From assembly GCF_030056665.1 (NCBI RefSeq), contig NZ_JASHIG010000009.1: a DNA stretch of 64,000 nucleotides; one strand, given 5' to 3'. The stretch comes from Flectobacillus roseus (lineage in GTDB: Bacteria > Bacteroidota > Bacteroidia > Cytophagales > Spirosomataceae). Every line of letters starts with the position of its first letter. The stretch's first letter is position 1. The notes below the pieces were generated by a model. That model had not been told where the DNA came from. It saw nothing but the letters and a program-made list of their open reading frames with translations, and did not search any database. Shown piece by piece: positions 36,183 through 44,941 of the stretch. The position numbers and the translations under genes were made by a program.

Positions 36183-38744
36183 ATGGCTAGAAATATTCCC
36201 AAAGACCCAGAGCAAAACCGACCTAAGGAAAAAGCTCGTTCAGCTTCGCCAAGCCCATTCAAACTAGATTTTGGTGGCTCAGGTGTGGAACGTGCTCGCT
36301 TACTGATTGGTGGCGTTTTGGTATTGTTTTCCGTATTTATGTTTTTCTCATTTTTCTCGCACCTTTTTACAGGCAAAGCAGATCAAAGTGAGATACATAA
36401 CTCATTGTCAAGTTTGGCAGAAACAGGTAAGAAAACCAAAAACTTTTTTGGGGTATTTGGTGCAAAATTGGCAGACCTATTAGTGCTTCGCTATTTTGGT
36501 GTTTCGGCTTTTTGGCTGGTGCCAATGACTTTTTTTACAGGAGTACAAATCGGACTAAAAAGAAGCCTTGTTAATTTAGAAAGATTTACCAAACTGTCTA
36601 TTTTCGGTATTTTATGGGGAAGTACTTTCTTAGGCTTTTGGGTATATACTTTTCATATTGCCGACAACTGGAGTGATTTGTGTGGGGGCATGGGATACTA
36701 TCTCAACGAGTATATGGATAGTCTCATGGGACCATTTACGATTTTTGTCATATTATTTCTACTAATACTCTTTATCTCGTTTTTCTATGGTACTGAAGTT
36801 TTGGTTGAATTTATGGAAAAATTGTTGTCTCCCTCTGAAACTTCAGTCGAAGTTGATGAAGAGCAAAATGCAGATGATATTAGCCAAGCTAAAAATATTA
36901 GGAGAGTACGAGATGACCTCGAAAATACAGCCAAAGGTGCAAAGAATACCCTAAAAGTACCAGAGCCAGAGTTTGAGGATGATGATTTGCTGACAAGAGA
37001 AGATAATGCAGATGAAGAGAGCATAAGACCGTATTTGCCACCAATTGTAGAAGCAAAAGCCAATGCCGCAACCCAAACGATTAGCCCTGCAAGTACTGCT
37101 AGAAAAGAGGTTTCTTTAACGATAGAAAATACTTTGGAAGGGGACTTGCCTGAGACAATCGACGAAATCGAGGAAGATATTCCTGTTACAGAAACCTCAA
37201 AAGACGAAGCCAGCGATGAGCTAGTCAAACGATTTGGCTTATATGACCCGACTTTAGATTTGCCTAATTATCAGTTCCCATCCGTTTCTTTGTTGAAGGA
37301 CTATGACATGGGTAAAGCTCAGGTTTCGCAAGAGGAATTGAAGGCAAATTCGAATAAGATTGTTGATACACTTGGACATTATGGTATTGGTATTGCCGAT
37401 ATTAAGGCTACAATTGGACCAACGGTAACGCTTTATGAGATCATTCCTGATGCAGGGGTTCGGATTTCGAAAATCAAAAACCTCGAAGATGATATTTCCT
37501 TAGCATTGGCAGCCTTGGGGATTCGTATTATTGCGCCTATTCCAGGAAAAGGAACCATTGGTATTGAGGTACCAAACAAAAACCGTGAAATGGTGCCTGT
37601 TAAGATGGTGATTGGCTCTGAAAAATTCCAAAAATCAACCGCTGATTTGCCAATTGTATTAGGTAAAACCATTAGTAATGACATATTTATGACCGATTTA
37701 GCCAAAATGCCTCACTTGTTGATGGCAGGGGCAACTGGTCAAGGTAAGTCGGTAGGTTTGAACATGATTTTGACTTCATTGTTGTACAAAAAGCATCCAT
37801 CACAACTAAAATTTGTATTAGTTGACCCGAAAAAGGTGGAATTAACGCTTTTCAACAAAATTGAACGTCATTTCTTGGCCATGCTTCCAAATGCAGCCGA
37901 GGCGATTATTACTGATACCAAAAAGGTGGTAAATACCCTCAATTCCTTGTGTATCGAAATGGACAATCGTTACAATCTGTTGAAAGATGCAGGTTGCCGT
38001 AACCTTAAAGAATATAACGCCAAGTTTGTCAATCGTCGATTAAATCCAGATAAAGGACACTATTTTATGCCTTATATCGTGTTGGTAGTCGATGAGCTTG
38101 CCGATTTGATGATGACAGCAGGTAAGGAAGTGGAACAACCTATTGCTCGTTTGGCGCAGTTGGCTCGTGCCATTGGTATTCACTTGGTGATTGCCACACA
38201 GCGTCCATCAGTAAACGTTATTACGGGTACAATCAAGGCTAACTTCCCAGCTCGTTTGTCGTTTAAAGTGACATCTAAAATTGACTCAAGAACTATTTTG
38301 GATACAGGTGGAGCCGAACAATTAGTCGGGATGGGAGATATGTTGCTTTCGACAGGGTCTGATATTATTCGTTTACAATGTGCCTTTGTAGATACCCCAG
38401 AAGTAGAAGATGTATGTGAATTTATTGGGGAACAAAGTGGCTACGATTCAGCGTATTTGTTACCAGAATTTGAAGGTGACTCTGGCGGTGGAAATGAAAA
38501 AGGTGATTTTGACTCGAAAGATAAAGATGAATATTTTGAAGAGGCTGCAAGGTTGATAGTGACTCACCAACAAGGCTCAACATCACTAATCCAACGTCGT
38601 TTAAAATTAGGCTATAACCGCGCAGGACGCATCATCGATCAACTTGAAAAGGCGGGTGTTGTGGGGCCATTCGAAGGCTCAAAAGCACGTGAAGTTTATA
38701 TTAAAGACTTAGACGCACTTGAAAAAATGTTGAGAGATTTATAG
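36183..38744 (+). CDS. ftsK: DNA translocase FtsK
   Basis: FtsK pumps chromosome ends through the closing septum and recruits division proteins. The 853-aa protein has an N-terminal membrane domain with four TM helices (about 38-62, 95-122, 138-160, 183-205) and an acidic/low-complexity linker (about 215-345). The motor domain carries Walker A GATGQGKS (516-523) and Walker B IVLVVDE (632-638). The C-terminal gamma winged-helix domain (about 782-853, EEAARLIVTHQQGSTSLIQR) recognises polar KOPS-like sequences. The linker is much shorter than in E. coli, normal for Bacteroidota. The ATG at 36183 is preceded by a palindrome that may be a regulatory site. Confidence 0.96.
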   Translation: MARNIPKDPEQNRPKEKARSASPSPFKLDFGGSGVERARLLIGGVLVLFSVFMFFSFFSHLFTGKADQSEIHNSLSSLAETGKKTKNFFGVFGAKLADLLVLRYFGVSAFWLVPMTFFTGVQIGLKRSLVNLERFTKLSIFGILWGSTFLGFWVYTFHIADNWSDLCGGMGYYLNEYMDSLMGPFTIFVILFLLILFISFFYGTEVLVEFMEKLLSPSETSVEVDEEQNADDISQAKNIRRVRDDLENTAKGAKNTLKVPEPEFEDDDLLTREDNADEESIRPYLPPIVEAKANAATQTISPASTARKEVSLTIENTLEGDLPETIDEIEEDIPVTETSKDEASDELVKRFGLYDPTLDLPNYQFPSVSLLKDYDMGKAQVSQEELKANSNKIVDTLGHYGIGIADIKATIGPTVTLYEIIPDAGVRISKIKNLEDDISLALAALGIRIIAPIPGKGTIGIEVPNKNREMVPVKMVIGSEKFQKSTADLPIVLGKTISNDIFMTDLAKMPHLLMAGATGQGKSVGLNMILTSLLYKKHPSQLKFVLVDPKKVELTLFNKIERHFLAMLPNAAEAIITDTKKVVNTLNSLCIEMDNRYNLLKDAGCRNLKEYNAKFVNRRLNPDKGHYFMPYIVLVVDELADLMMTAGKEVEQPIARLAQLARAIGIHLVIATQRPSVNVITGTIKANFPARLSFKVTSKIDSRTILDTGGAEQLVGMGDMLLSTGSDIIRLQCAFVDTPEVEDVCEFIGEQSGYDSAYLLPEFEGDSGGGNEKGDFDSKDKDEYFEEAARLIVTHQQGSTSLIQRRLKLGYNRAGRIIDQLEKAGVVGPFEGSKAREVYIKDLDALEKMLRDL

Positions 38745-38765
38745 TAGAGTTAGTGATTTGTGATT

Positions 38766-38816
38766 GAGTGAATGAGTGATTATTTAATGTATCTTAAAAT
38801 AATCACTCATTCACTC
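38766..38816. terminator. Perfect 20-bp hairpin from the R1 family, bidirectional
   Basis: GAGTGAATGAGTGATTATTT (38766-38785) is the exact reverse complement of AAATAATCACTCATTCACTC (38797-38816), loop 11 bases. It lies between the converging ftsK and fucosidase genes, and its arms are the TCACTCATTC module of R1. Confidence 0.75.
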
Positions 38817-38844
38817 AACCACTAAATCACTCAATTAAAGATGT

Positions 38845-40944
38845 CTACTTCGTAATCACATCTAATTCGGCATAGCCTGCCCAATTATCGTTTTTCGTGT
38901 TCTTTAATGCCGTAAACTTGATAAACTTGGCTTTACTCGGAGCAAAGGTTTTGACTTGCAAAAGAGGATTATTCTTAATGTTTGAAAACTCTCCTTCGTT
39001 TACTATCGTCCAATTATTACCATCAGCGGAAACAGAAAACTGATATTTTGAAATGACGCCATCTGTGCTTTGCCAAGGTAAATACTTAAATCCTGTAAGT
39101 GTAACTTCTTTCCCTAAATCAATAATCAAATCGGCAGGAAGTGTTTGTGTTTTGGCTTGATACCAAGCTGTATGGGGATTACCATCGATTACTTTATACG
39201 CTTTTTCATCTGCAATACCCACAATTTTCCAGTCCTTTTTCACAATATCAAACTTTTCCTCAGCTATTTCAGAACTCTTTTTTGTACTGGCTTCTACCGC
39301 TATGGCCTTTACGATTGCTTTGCCGTTGGCTTGAATTGCACCCGTATATTTTGCCGATTTGGTAGTTGGTGTACTACCATCCAGCGTGTAGTACACAAGT
39401 GCTTCTGAGTCATCGGCTTTGATGTTTATTTCCCCTGCTTGATTTCTCGTAATACTTGGCGCAGTGAGTATCTGAGGCGCATTATAAATACCAATGTTCG
39501 AAATCAGAGGACAGGCTTTGGCATTCAAAATCGTAAAGCGAACTTTACTAGCTTTTACTGTTGGGAATACTAGAATTCGTTTGTAGCCAATAGTGGTTTG
39601 TTGGGCTAATTCTTTCCAATTGCCATCAATCAAAGCCTCTATTTTAAAAGATTTCACTCGTTGCCCTAAGCGAATATATTCCTGTGCCATGAAGCGATTA
39701 AAGACGGTTGGCTTGCCTAAATCTATCGTAATAGCAGCATTGGTAATACCTTCATCAGTTGCCCAATAGGTATTTTTGTCTGCGTCCAAAGCTTTAGAAG
39801 CATTAAACATCAAGGCATTTTCTCGAATGTTTGTCGCTGTTGCTTTTTTGTTTTGCGCCAAATTGACCGAGTAAGCTTCTTTTACCGCCTTAGCCAATGC
39901 TTTTACCGCTTTTTCATCGTTTTCATGAATCAAACCTCTTTTATCAATAGGAAAATTGAGTAACAAGGTCCCATTTCTACCGATAGAATGATGATAGGTA
40001 TTCATTAAGTCGGGTAATGTTTTGACACGACTATCTTCATATTCATGATAAAACCACCCTGGTCGAGTCGAAGTATTGACTTCGCCTGGTACCCAAACTT
40101 CACCGTTTTCTACACCATGACGTAGCATATCTTCGGGCACATCACCTTTGGCATTGAGCAAACTCCAGTTTTTCTCACCAACATATCCTTCTTCTGTTCC
40201 TACCCAACGAAGGTCAGCACGGTCGCCACCATCGTTCCAAATAACAATTTTAGGTTGTAGTTCACGGATGAGTTTGTAGGTATTCGACCAGTCATAATAG
40301 GTTGTTCTATCAATTTTTCGTGTTCCTCGTGTACCACCATAATAACCATCACCACCGTTAGCACCATCAAACCAAATCTCAAAAATATCTCCATATTGAG
40401 TCATCAATTCTCGCAATTGATTTCTGAAATAAGTAATGTATTCTGGCTTACCATAATCAGCAAAATTTCTATCCCAAGGAGAAAGATAAATCCCTAATTT
40501 GAGTCCGTATTCTTTACAAGCTTTTGCCAAGTCGCCAACAATATCACCTTTTCCATTTTTCCAAGGAGAGTTTTTAACTGAATATTCGGTGTATTTGGAA
40601 GGCCACAAACAAAAACCAGAATGATGCTTTGCCGTGATTATTACTCCTTTCATTCCCGCTTCTTTACACACCCGTGCCCATTGACGGCAGTCTAGTTGAG
40701 TAGGATTAAAGATTTTTGGGTCATCGTCGCCAAAGCCCCATTCTTGATTGGTAAAGGTATTTGTCGAAAAGTGAACGAAGGCATAATATTCCATTTCCTG
40801 CCATTTGAGCTGGTTTTCGGTGGGAACGGGTCCTACAGCCTGTGGAATACTTTGGGAAATACTGATGTTCGAATAGGAGGATAGCAATGCTGTGGTAAGA
40901 CAAAAACTGGCTATTTGAGAGGTAATAATACTTTTAAAGGTCAT
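38845..40944 (-). CDS. Secreted GH29 alpha-L-fucosidase
   Basis: I place the start at ATG 40944 (MTFKSIITSQIASFCLTT), since it begins a signal peptide; the longer frame from 40986 adds 14 unlikely residues. The 699-aa enzyme has the GH29 catalytic domain (about 45-350): WARVCKEAGMKGVIITAKHHSGFCLW, LSPWDRN, and the nucleophile Asp in EIWFDGANGG (about 193 from this start). F5/8-type-C-like carbohydrate-binding domains (about 370-490 and 595-699, VITK end) and a chitobiase-type CHB_HEX_C beta-sandwich (about 500-570, LVYYTLDGSTPTTKSAKYTG) follow. It probably releases terminal L-fucose from external glycans. No PUL genes (SusCD) are adjacent. Confidence 0.92.
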   Translation of the reverse strand: MTFKSIITSQIASFCLTTALLSSYSNISISQSIPQAVGPVPTENQLKWQEMEYYAFVHFSTNTFTNQEWGFGDDDPKIFNPTQLDCRQWARVCKEAGMKGVIITAKHHSGFCLWPSKYTEYSVKNSPWKNGKGDIVGDLAKACKEYGLKLGIYLSPWDRNFADYGKPEYITYFRNQLRELMTQYGDIFEIWFDGANGGDGYYGGTRGTRKIDRTTYYDWSNTYKLIRELQPKIVIWNDGGDRADLRWVGTEEGYVGEKNWSLLNAKGDVPEDMLRHGVENGEVWVPGEVNTSTRPGWFYHEYEDSRVKTLPDLMNTYHHSIGRNGTLLLNFPIDKRGLIHENDEKAVKALAKAVKEAYSVNLAQNKKATATNIRENALMFNASKALDADKNTYWATDEGITNAAITIDLGKPTVFNRFMAQEYIRLGQRVKSFKIEALIDGNWKELAQQTTIGYKRILVFPTVKASKVRFTILNAKACPLISNIGIYNAPQILTAPSITRNQAGEINIKADDSEALVYYTLDGSTPTTKSAKYTGAIQANGKAIVKAIAVEASTKKSSEIAEEKFDIVKKDWKIVGIADEKAYKVIDGNPHTAWYQAKTQTLPADLIIDLGKEVTLTGFKYLPWQSTDGVISKYQFSVSADGNNWTIVNEGEFSNIKNNPLLQVKTFAPSKAKFIKFTALKNTKNDNWAGYAELDVITK

Positions 40945-41046
40945 ATAGTTTTTAATTAAATTGGGAATATGATAATGAAATAGCAATAATAGATTAGTAG
41001 TGAGAAAAGGATTATCAAAACCATTTATTTCGGATATCGGATGTTG

Positions 41047-41112
41047 GATTTCGGAAGTGCAAGGTTATATATTTTGTTAAAAATAAAGTCATTTTACTTT
41101 ATTTCCGAAATC
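41047..41112. repeat. R4 inverted repeat
   Basis: GATTTCGGAA (41047-41056) mirrors TTCCGAAATC (41103-41112), followed by AGAAATCCCAAATCTGC, as in the copy at 30706-30770. The 384-bp spacer between the divergent genes holds nothing else that I can support. Confidence 0.6.
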
Positions 41113-41328
41113 AGAAATCCCAAATCTGCAATAGTTTGGAATCCTTCGTACAGCCCTAATTATAAATCACTTTCTATATAGTAAATCTCTTGACGACTTA
41201 TACTCATTTCGTTGATTCAACCTATCTTTTTTAGAAAGAAAGTAAAGGAAGTTATAAGTTAACCGCATAATCCGCTAACTTATACACTAATAACGTCTAA
41301 CATAACTAAATTAATTTTTTATAAAAGC

Positions 41329-42600
41329 ATGAAACCTTACCTCTCCAAACGCCAGTTTCTCAAAAACCTCACAGGTGTTGCTGTATTATCACAGACTAAT
41401 TTATCTGATTTGATTCGACTCCATGAACATTTACCTGCGGAAAAATTAGCAGAAGATGAACAGTTTTGGACAAAAATTCGAGAAGCTTATGAGGTGCCTA
41501 AAGACTTTATTCATTTGGAAAATGGCTATTACTCAATGACAGCCCAACCTGTAATGCAAAAATATTTGGCACATATTCAAGCTGTGAATAAAGTGTCTTC
41601 ATATTATATGCGAACTCGCCAGTTTGATGATAAAATGATTTCTCGAAAAAAATTAGCTGATTTATTGGGCTGCTCGTTTGAAGAATTGATTATCACCAGA
41701 AATACTACTGAATCTTTAGATACCATTATTGCAGGTTTTGATTGGAAAACAGGTGACGAAGCACTCATGGCCGAGCATGATTATGGTGCCATGTTGGATA
41801 TGTTTAAGCTCCAAGCCAAACGGCATGGCTTGACAAATAAGGTTATTTCTGTGCCCTTGCACCCCAAATCAGATGAAGAAATTGTGGAAGTTTATGAAAA
41901 AGCGATTACGCCCAAGACTCGACTATTAATGGTGTGTCATTTGATAAACATTACAGGACAAATTTTGCCTATCAAAAAAATCACAGAAATGGCGCATCGT
42001 CATGGGGTAGAGGTTATGGTAGACGGCGCTCATGCTTTTGCTCATTTGGATTTTAAAGTAGACGATTTAGGTGGCGTTGATTATTATGGAAGTAGCTTGC
42101 ACAAATGGTTAGGAAATCCACTTGGGGCTGGTATTTTGTATGTTCGTAAAGACAAAATAAAGCCCGTTTGGCAAATGATTGGCGATATGGGTTACAAGGA
42201 TGAAGATATTAGAAAACTCAATCATACGGGTACGCACCCTGTGGCTACAGACTTGGCGATTGTGGATGCCATCGATTTTCATAATATGATAGGGATTACT
42301 AGAAAAGAGGCGAGACTACGATATCTACAAGAATATTGGACTTCGAAGGTTAGGGATATTCCTAATATAATGGTTAATACGCCGAAGGAGTCACACCGAG
42401 CTTGTGGAATTGCCAATGTGGGTATTAAAGGAATGAACCCTGCGGACTTAGCCAAGAAGTTAATGGAGGAATACAAAATCTTTACAGTTGCAATCGGTTA
42501 CGCAGGAGTATTTGGTGTAAGAGTTACGCCTCATTTATATATTACCACCAAAGATTTAGATGCTTTTGTAGAGGCATTGAAGCAATTGGCTAAAATGTAA
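41329..42600 (+). CDS. PLP-dependent class V aminotransferase family protein
   Basis: A 423-aa fold-type I PLP enzyme, isopenicillin-N-epimerase/cysteine-desulfurase-like (class V). The cofactor Lys is in SSLHKWLGNPLG; the Asp of the PLP ring contact lies in EVMVDGAHAFAHLD; TRNTTESLDTII and MVCHLINITGQILP bind phosphate and PLP. The N-terminus MKPYLSKRQFLKNLTGVAVL looks like a weak Tat-type leader (KRQFL) but has no long hydrophobic run, so export is uncertain. The substrate is unknown. Such enzymes are common single genes in Cytophagales and often paired with isomerases; not so here. Confidence 0.85.
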   Translation: MKPYLSKRQFLKNLTGVAVLSQTNLSDLIRLHEHLPAEKLAEDEQFWTKIREAYEVPKDFIHLENGYYSMTAQPVMQKYLAHIQAVNKVSSYYMRTRQFDDKMISRKKLADLLGCSFEELIITRNTTESLDTIIAGFDWKTGDEALMAEHDYGAMLDMFKLQAKRHGLTNKVISVPLHPKSDEEIVEVYEKAITPKTRLLMVCHLINITGQILPIKKITEMAHRHGVEVMVDGAHAFAHLDFKVDDLGGVDYYGSSLHKWLGNPLGAGILYVRKDKIKPVWQMIGDMGYKDEDIRKLNHTGTHPVATDLAIVDAIDFHNMIGITRKEARLRYLQEYWTSKVRDIPNIMVNTPKESHRACGIANVGIKGMNPADLAKKLMEEYKIFTVAIGYAGVFGVRVTPHLYITTKDLDAFVEALKQLAKM

Positions 42601-42910
42601 AAAGTATTAATGCAGAATAAAATTGCATTAATAGGCTTTAAGCAGTAAGCCGTAGGCATTAGGCAAGCACAAGGTATGCTTATTTCATGAGAAAGACTTT
42701 TTGAATTTTAGCTTAATGCCTAGAGCTTATAGCGGATGAAATTATTTTAATTTTGCCCACTAATCTAAGCTGTAGTGATGAATTATGAAGGTAAGATAAA
42801 GCGTAAGTACATAAGCTTATTTTGCCCACTAACTTAGTTTTCAAAGTTTTACATTCACAATTCATCACTCAAAACTCATCACTATTTAATAGTCTATCTG
42901 AATGAAGTGA
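42601..42910. repeat. Spacer filled with R2 and R3 repeats
   Basis: R2 at 42632-42734: TAGGCTTTAAGCAGTAAGCC, GTAGGCATTAGGC on the left and GCTTAATGCCTAGAGCTT on the right. R3 at 42850-42885: TACATTCACAATTCATCACT then ACTCATCACT. A TTTTGCCCACTAA repeat pair occurs at 42753 and 42820. No gene. Confidence 0.6.
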
Positions 42911-43342
42911 TTAGCCGATAGCCACCAATTCAATATCAAAAATCAAATCTTTTCCAGCTAATGGGTGGTTGGCATCCAAAGTGATGTGTGTATCTGTAAC
43001 TTCAGTTACCACAACTGGCATTACTTGACCAGTACCATCTTGATGCATATTCAACTGCATACCTACTTCGTAAGGAATATCAGCAGGAATTTCGTTGCGA
43101 GGAAACATTGCCATGTACTCAGGATTTACTGGACCGTATGCCTCATCAACTGGAATATGAACAGTTTTTTTGTCTCCGATAGTCATACCTGTAATACCAT
43201 TATCGAAACCAGCAATCACCATACCAGTACCAAGTTCAAATACTAAAGGCTCACGACCTGCAGAACTGTCGAAAATAGTACCATCTGTTAATTTTCCTGT
43301 GTAATGGACGCTAACTTTATCGCCCGATTTTGCTTGTGCCAT
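42911..43342 (-). CDS. SlyD-like FKBP-type peptidyl-prolyl isomerase
   Basis: A 143-aa FKBP of the SlyD type, acting as prolyl isomerase and chaperone in the cytoplasm. The N-terminal catalytic half contains SVHYTGKLTDGTIFDSSAGREPLVFELGTG; the inserted flap region with the IPVDEAYGPVNPEYMAMFPRNEIP segment is typical; and NHPLAGKDLIFDIELVAI is the SlyD closing motif. The metal-binding His/Cys tail of E. coli SlyD is missing, as in many shorter family members. The ATG start at 43342 is natural. Confidence 0.93.
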   Translation of the reverse strand: MAQAKSGDKVSVHYTGKLTDGTIFDSSAGREPLVFELGTGMVIAGFDNGITGMTIGDKKTVHIPVDEAYGPVNPEYMAMFPRNEIPADIPYEVGMQLNMHQDGTGQVMPVVVTEVTDTHITLDANHPLAGKDLIFDIELVAIG

Positions 43343-43572
43343 TTTGATTGTTTATTAAGTAATTGAGGATTTATTTTGTTTTTAACAAAACTCCTTTTAC
43401 TCAAAGATGGTAGTTTATTTTTAAAAATTAAAATATCCGCAAAGGAAGTTGATTAGAAATAGATGATAAGATTTGTATGTTGTTGATTTACAGTTGGTTA
43501 TTTTGGCACAGTAAGCTAATATGCAAATGGCGTATGATTATTTTGATAATTAATAAAATAATTCAAAGGGGG

Positions 43573-43601
43573 CATTGGCAAGGCTCGAGGCTTTGCCAAT
43601 G
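43573..43601. terminator. Hairpin between the FKBP upstream region and the FeoB-associated gene
   Basis: CATTGGCAA mirrors TTGCCAATG around GGCTCGAGGCT. It is 12 bases after the stop of the small minus-strand gene, so it may end that transcript; no T run follows. Confidence 0.45.
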
Positions 43602-43612
43602 TCAACGAGTAG

Positions 43613-43789
43613 TTAGATGGTCTTGTGATTTTCCATTTGTGCTATGATTTTATCAGCATCGAGCGCTGCGCAAGACCCACAACCTTTACTACATCCTGCT
43701 GTATTTTTAGGATTAAAATTGTTCCAAACCAATCGCACTAAATAGGCGATAGCAGCAAGAAAAATAAGTGCTATAATGATATTTTCCAT
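43613..43789 (-). CDS. FeoB-associated Cys-rich membrane protein
   Basis: A 58-aa frame. ATG at 43789 gives MENIIIALIFLAAIAYLVRL, a single TM helix, then NNFNPKNTAGCSKGCGSCAA with the cysteine cluster C-x3-C-x2-C and a short helical tail. This pattern matches the FeoB-associated Cys-rich membrane protein family, thought to support ferrous iron uptake. No feoA or feoB is nearby, so it is an orphan copy. The N-terminal TM, Cys cluster and end TIM-like helix DKIIAQMENHKTI all argue for a real gene. Confidence 0.8.
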   Translation of the reverse strand: MENIIIALIFLAAIAYLVRLVWNNFNPKNTAGCSKGCGSCAALDADKIIAQMENHKTI

Positions 43790-43899
43790 TGTGAGACGAG
43801 TTAAGATGGATGAGTTTGAGTTAGAAAAAAGGTACTTTGAAAATTATTGACTTATTCCATTTTCAAATCTTCAAATCCACATATCTTCAATTCACCTAG

Positions 43900-44691
43900 C
43901 TATTTCCAGTGTTTTTGAATGACCTCCTTCAATTCATGAAACGCACCGCATGCGGCAATTAGTTCACGACCAAAGATAAAATCGTCGCCACCTTTGAAGT
44001 CGCTTACAATTCCTCCAGCTTCTTGGACAATGAGCGTCCCTGCTGCTACATCCCATGGTTTGAGATTGTATTCAAAAAAGCCTTCAAAACGTCCACAAGC
44101 TGTGTAAGCCAAGTCCACAGCTGCCGAACCCATACGGCGCAAACCATGTGATTTTTGCATCAATTCCTTCAAAATAGCCAAATATTGGTCAGTTTGTTTG
44201 AAATCATAATACGGAAATCCTGTTGCCAAAAGACTATCTTTAAGGTGATTGGCTGATGACACTTTGATAGGTTTTCCATCTAAATAAGCGCCACCGCCCA
44301 GCCACGCAGTAAAACATTCTTCACGGTTGATTTCCATCACAACACCGCTTACAATTTTGTCATGGTGCATGAGCGCAATCGAGATAGCAAAAACTGGCAA
44401 ACCGTGCATATAATTCGTGGTTCCGTCCACAGGGTCCACAATCCAAGCATATTCTTGGTCTTCAGTACGTTCGGCAGTACCTTCTTCGGCAATAAAGCCA
44501 GCCTCAGGTAAAATTTGTCTGAGCCCTTCTACCAAACGAATTTCGGTTTCTTTATCAACATATGAAACCAAATCGTTGAGTCCTTTGTATTCGATACTAT
44601 CTCTCGAAAATTCAGAAGCAGCTTCTTTCACAAACAAAGCTGTTTTGCGTGTCAATAAAGCCACCTGTTCGGTAATGTGTTGTAGTTTCAT
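43900..44691 (-). CDS. suhB: Inositol-1-monophosphatase family protein
   Basis: I use the ATG at 44691 (MKLQHITEQVALLTRK); the frame opens further upstream but the extra residues (MEKKLRNEAQ...) fall in a repeat-derived region and are not family-like. The 263-aa protein has the Mg-binding IMPase motifs IAEEGTAE, WIVDPVDGTTNYMHGLP and the second site LKPWDVAAGTLIVQEAGG. It dephosphorylates inositol phosphates or related sugar phosphates; the SuhB name follows family convention and its transcription-antitermination role is not implied. Confidence 0.92.
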   Translation of the reverse strand: MKLQHITEQVALLTRKTALFVKEAASEFSRDSIEYKGLNDLVSYVDKETEIRLVEGLRQILPEAGFIAEEGTAERTEDQEYAWIVDPVDGTTNYMHGLPVFAISIALMHHDKIVSGVVMEINREECFTAWLGGGAYLDGKPIKVSSANHLKDSLLATGFPYYDFKQTDQYLAILKELMQKSHGLRRMGSAAVDLAYTACGRFEGFFEYNLKPWDVAAGTLIVQEAGGIVSDFKGGDDFIFGRELIAACGAFHELKEVIQKHWK

Positions 44692-44703
44692 TTTTTTTGA
44701 GTG

Positions 44704-44782
44704 TAAAGGGAACAGGCACAAAGGCACAAAGTGAATGAATGGTTTAAAACGGGTGAGCCAAAGAAAAACACTTTGTGCCTCG
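44704..44782. repeat. GGCACAAAG-type inverted repeat (R5) just upstream of suhB
   Basis: AACAGGCACAAAGGCACAAAG mirrors CACTTTGTGCCTCG. It overlaps the probable leader of suhB and resembles 35995-36086. Confidence 0.55.
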
Positions 44783-44941
44783 TTTCTTAGTTTTTTCTCC
44801 AATATAAACTAATTGCGCTTTGTCGCTGTTGTTTTTAAAGGATAAGGTTTATTAATAACTTTGTCAAAGATAGCAAAAGTTTGAGAGGACTTTGGGCTTT
44901 CTGTAACTGAGAATAGACTATAATTTTAATTTTTCTGAACA

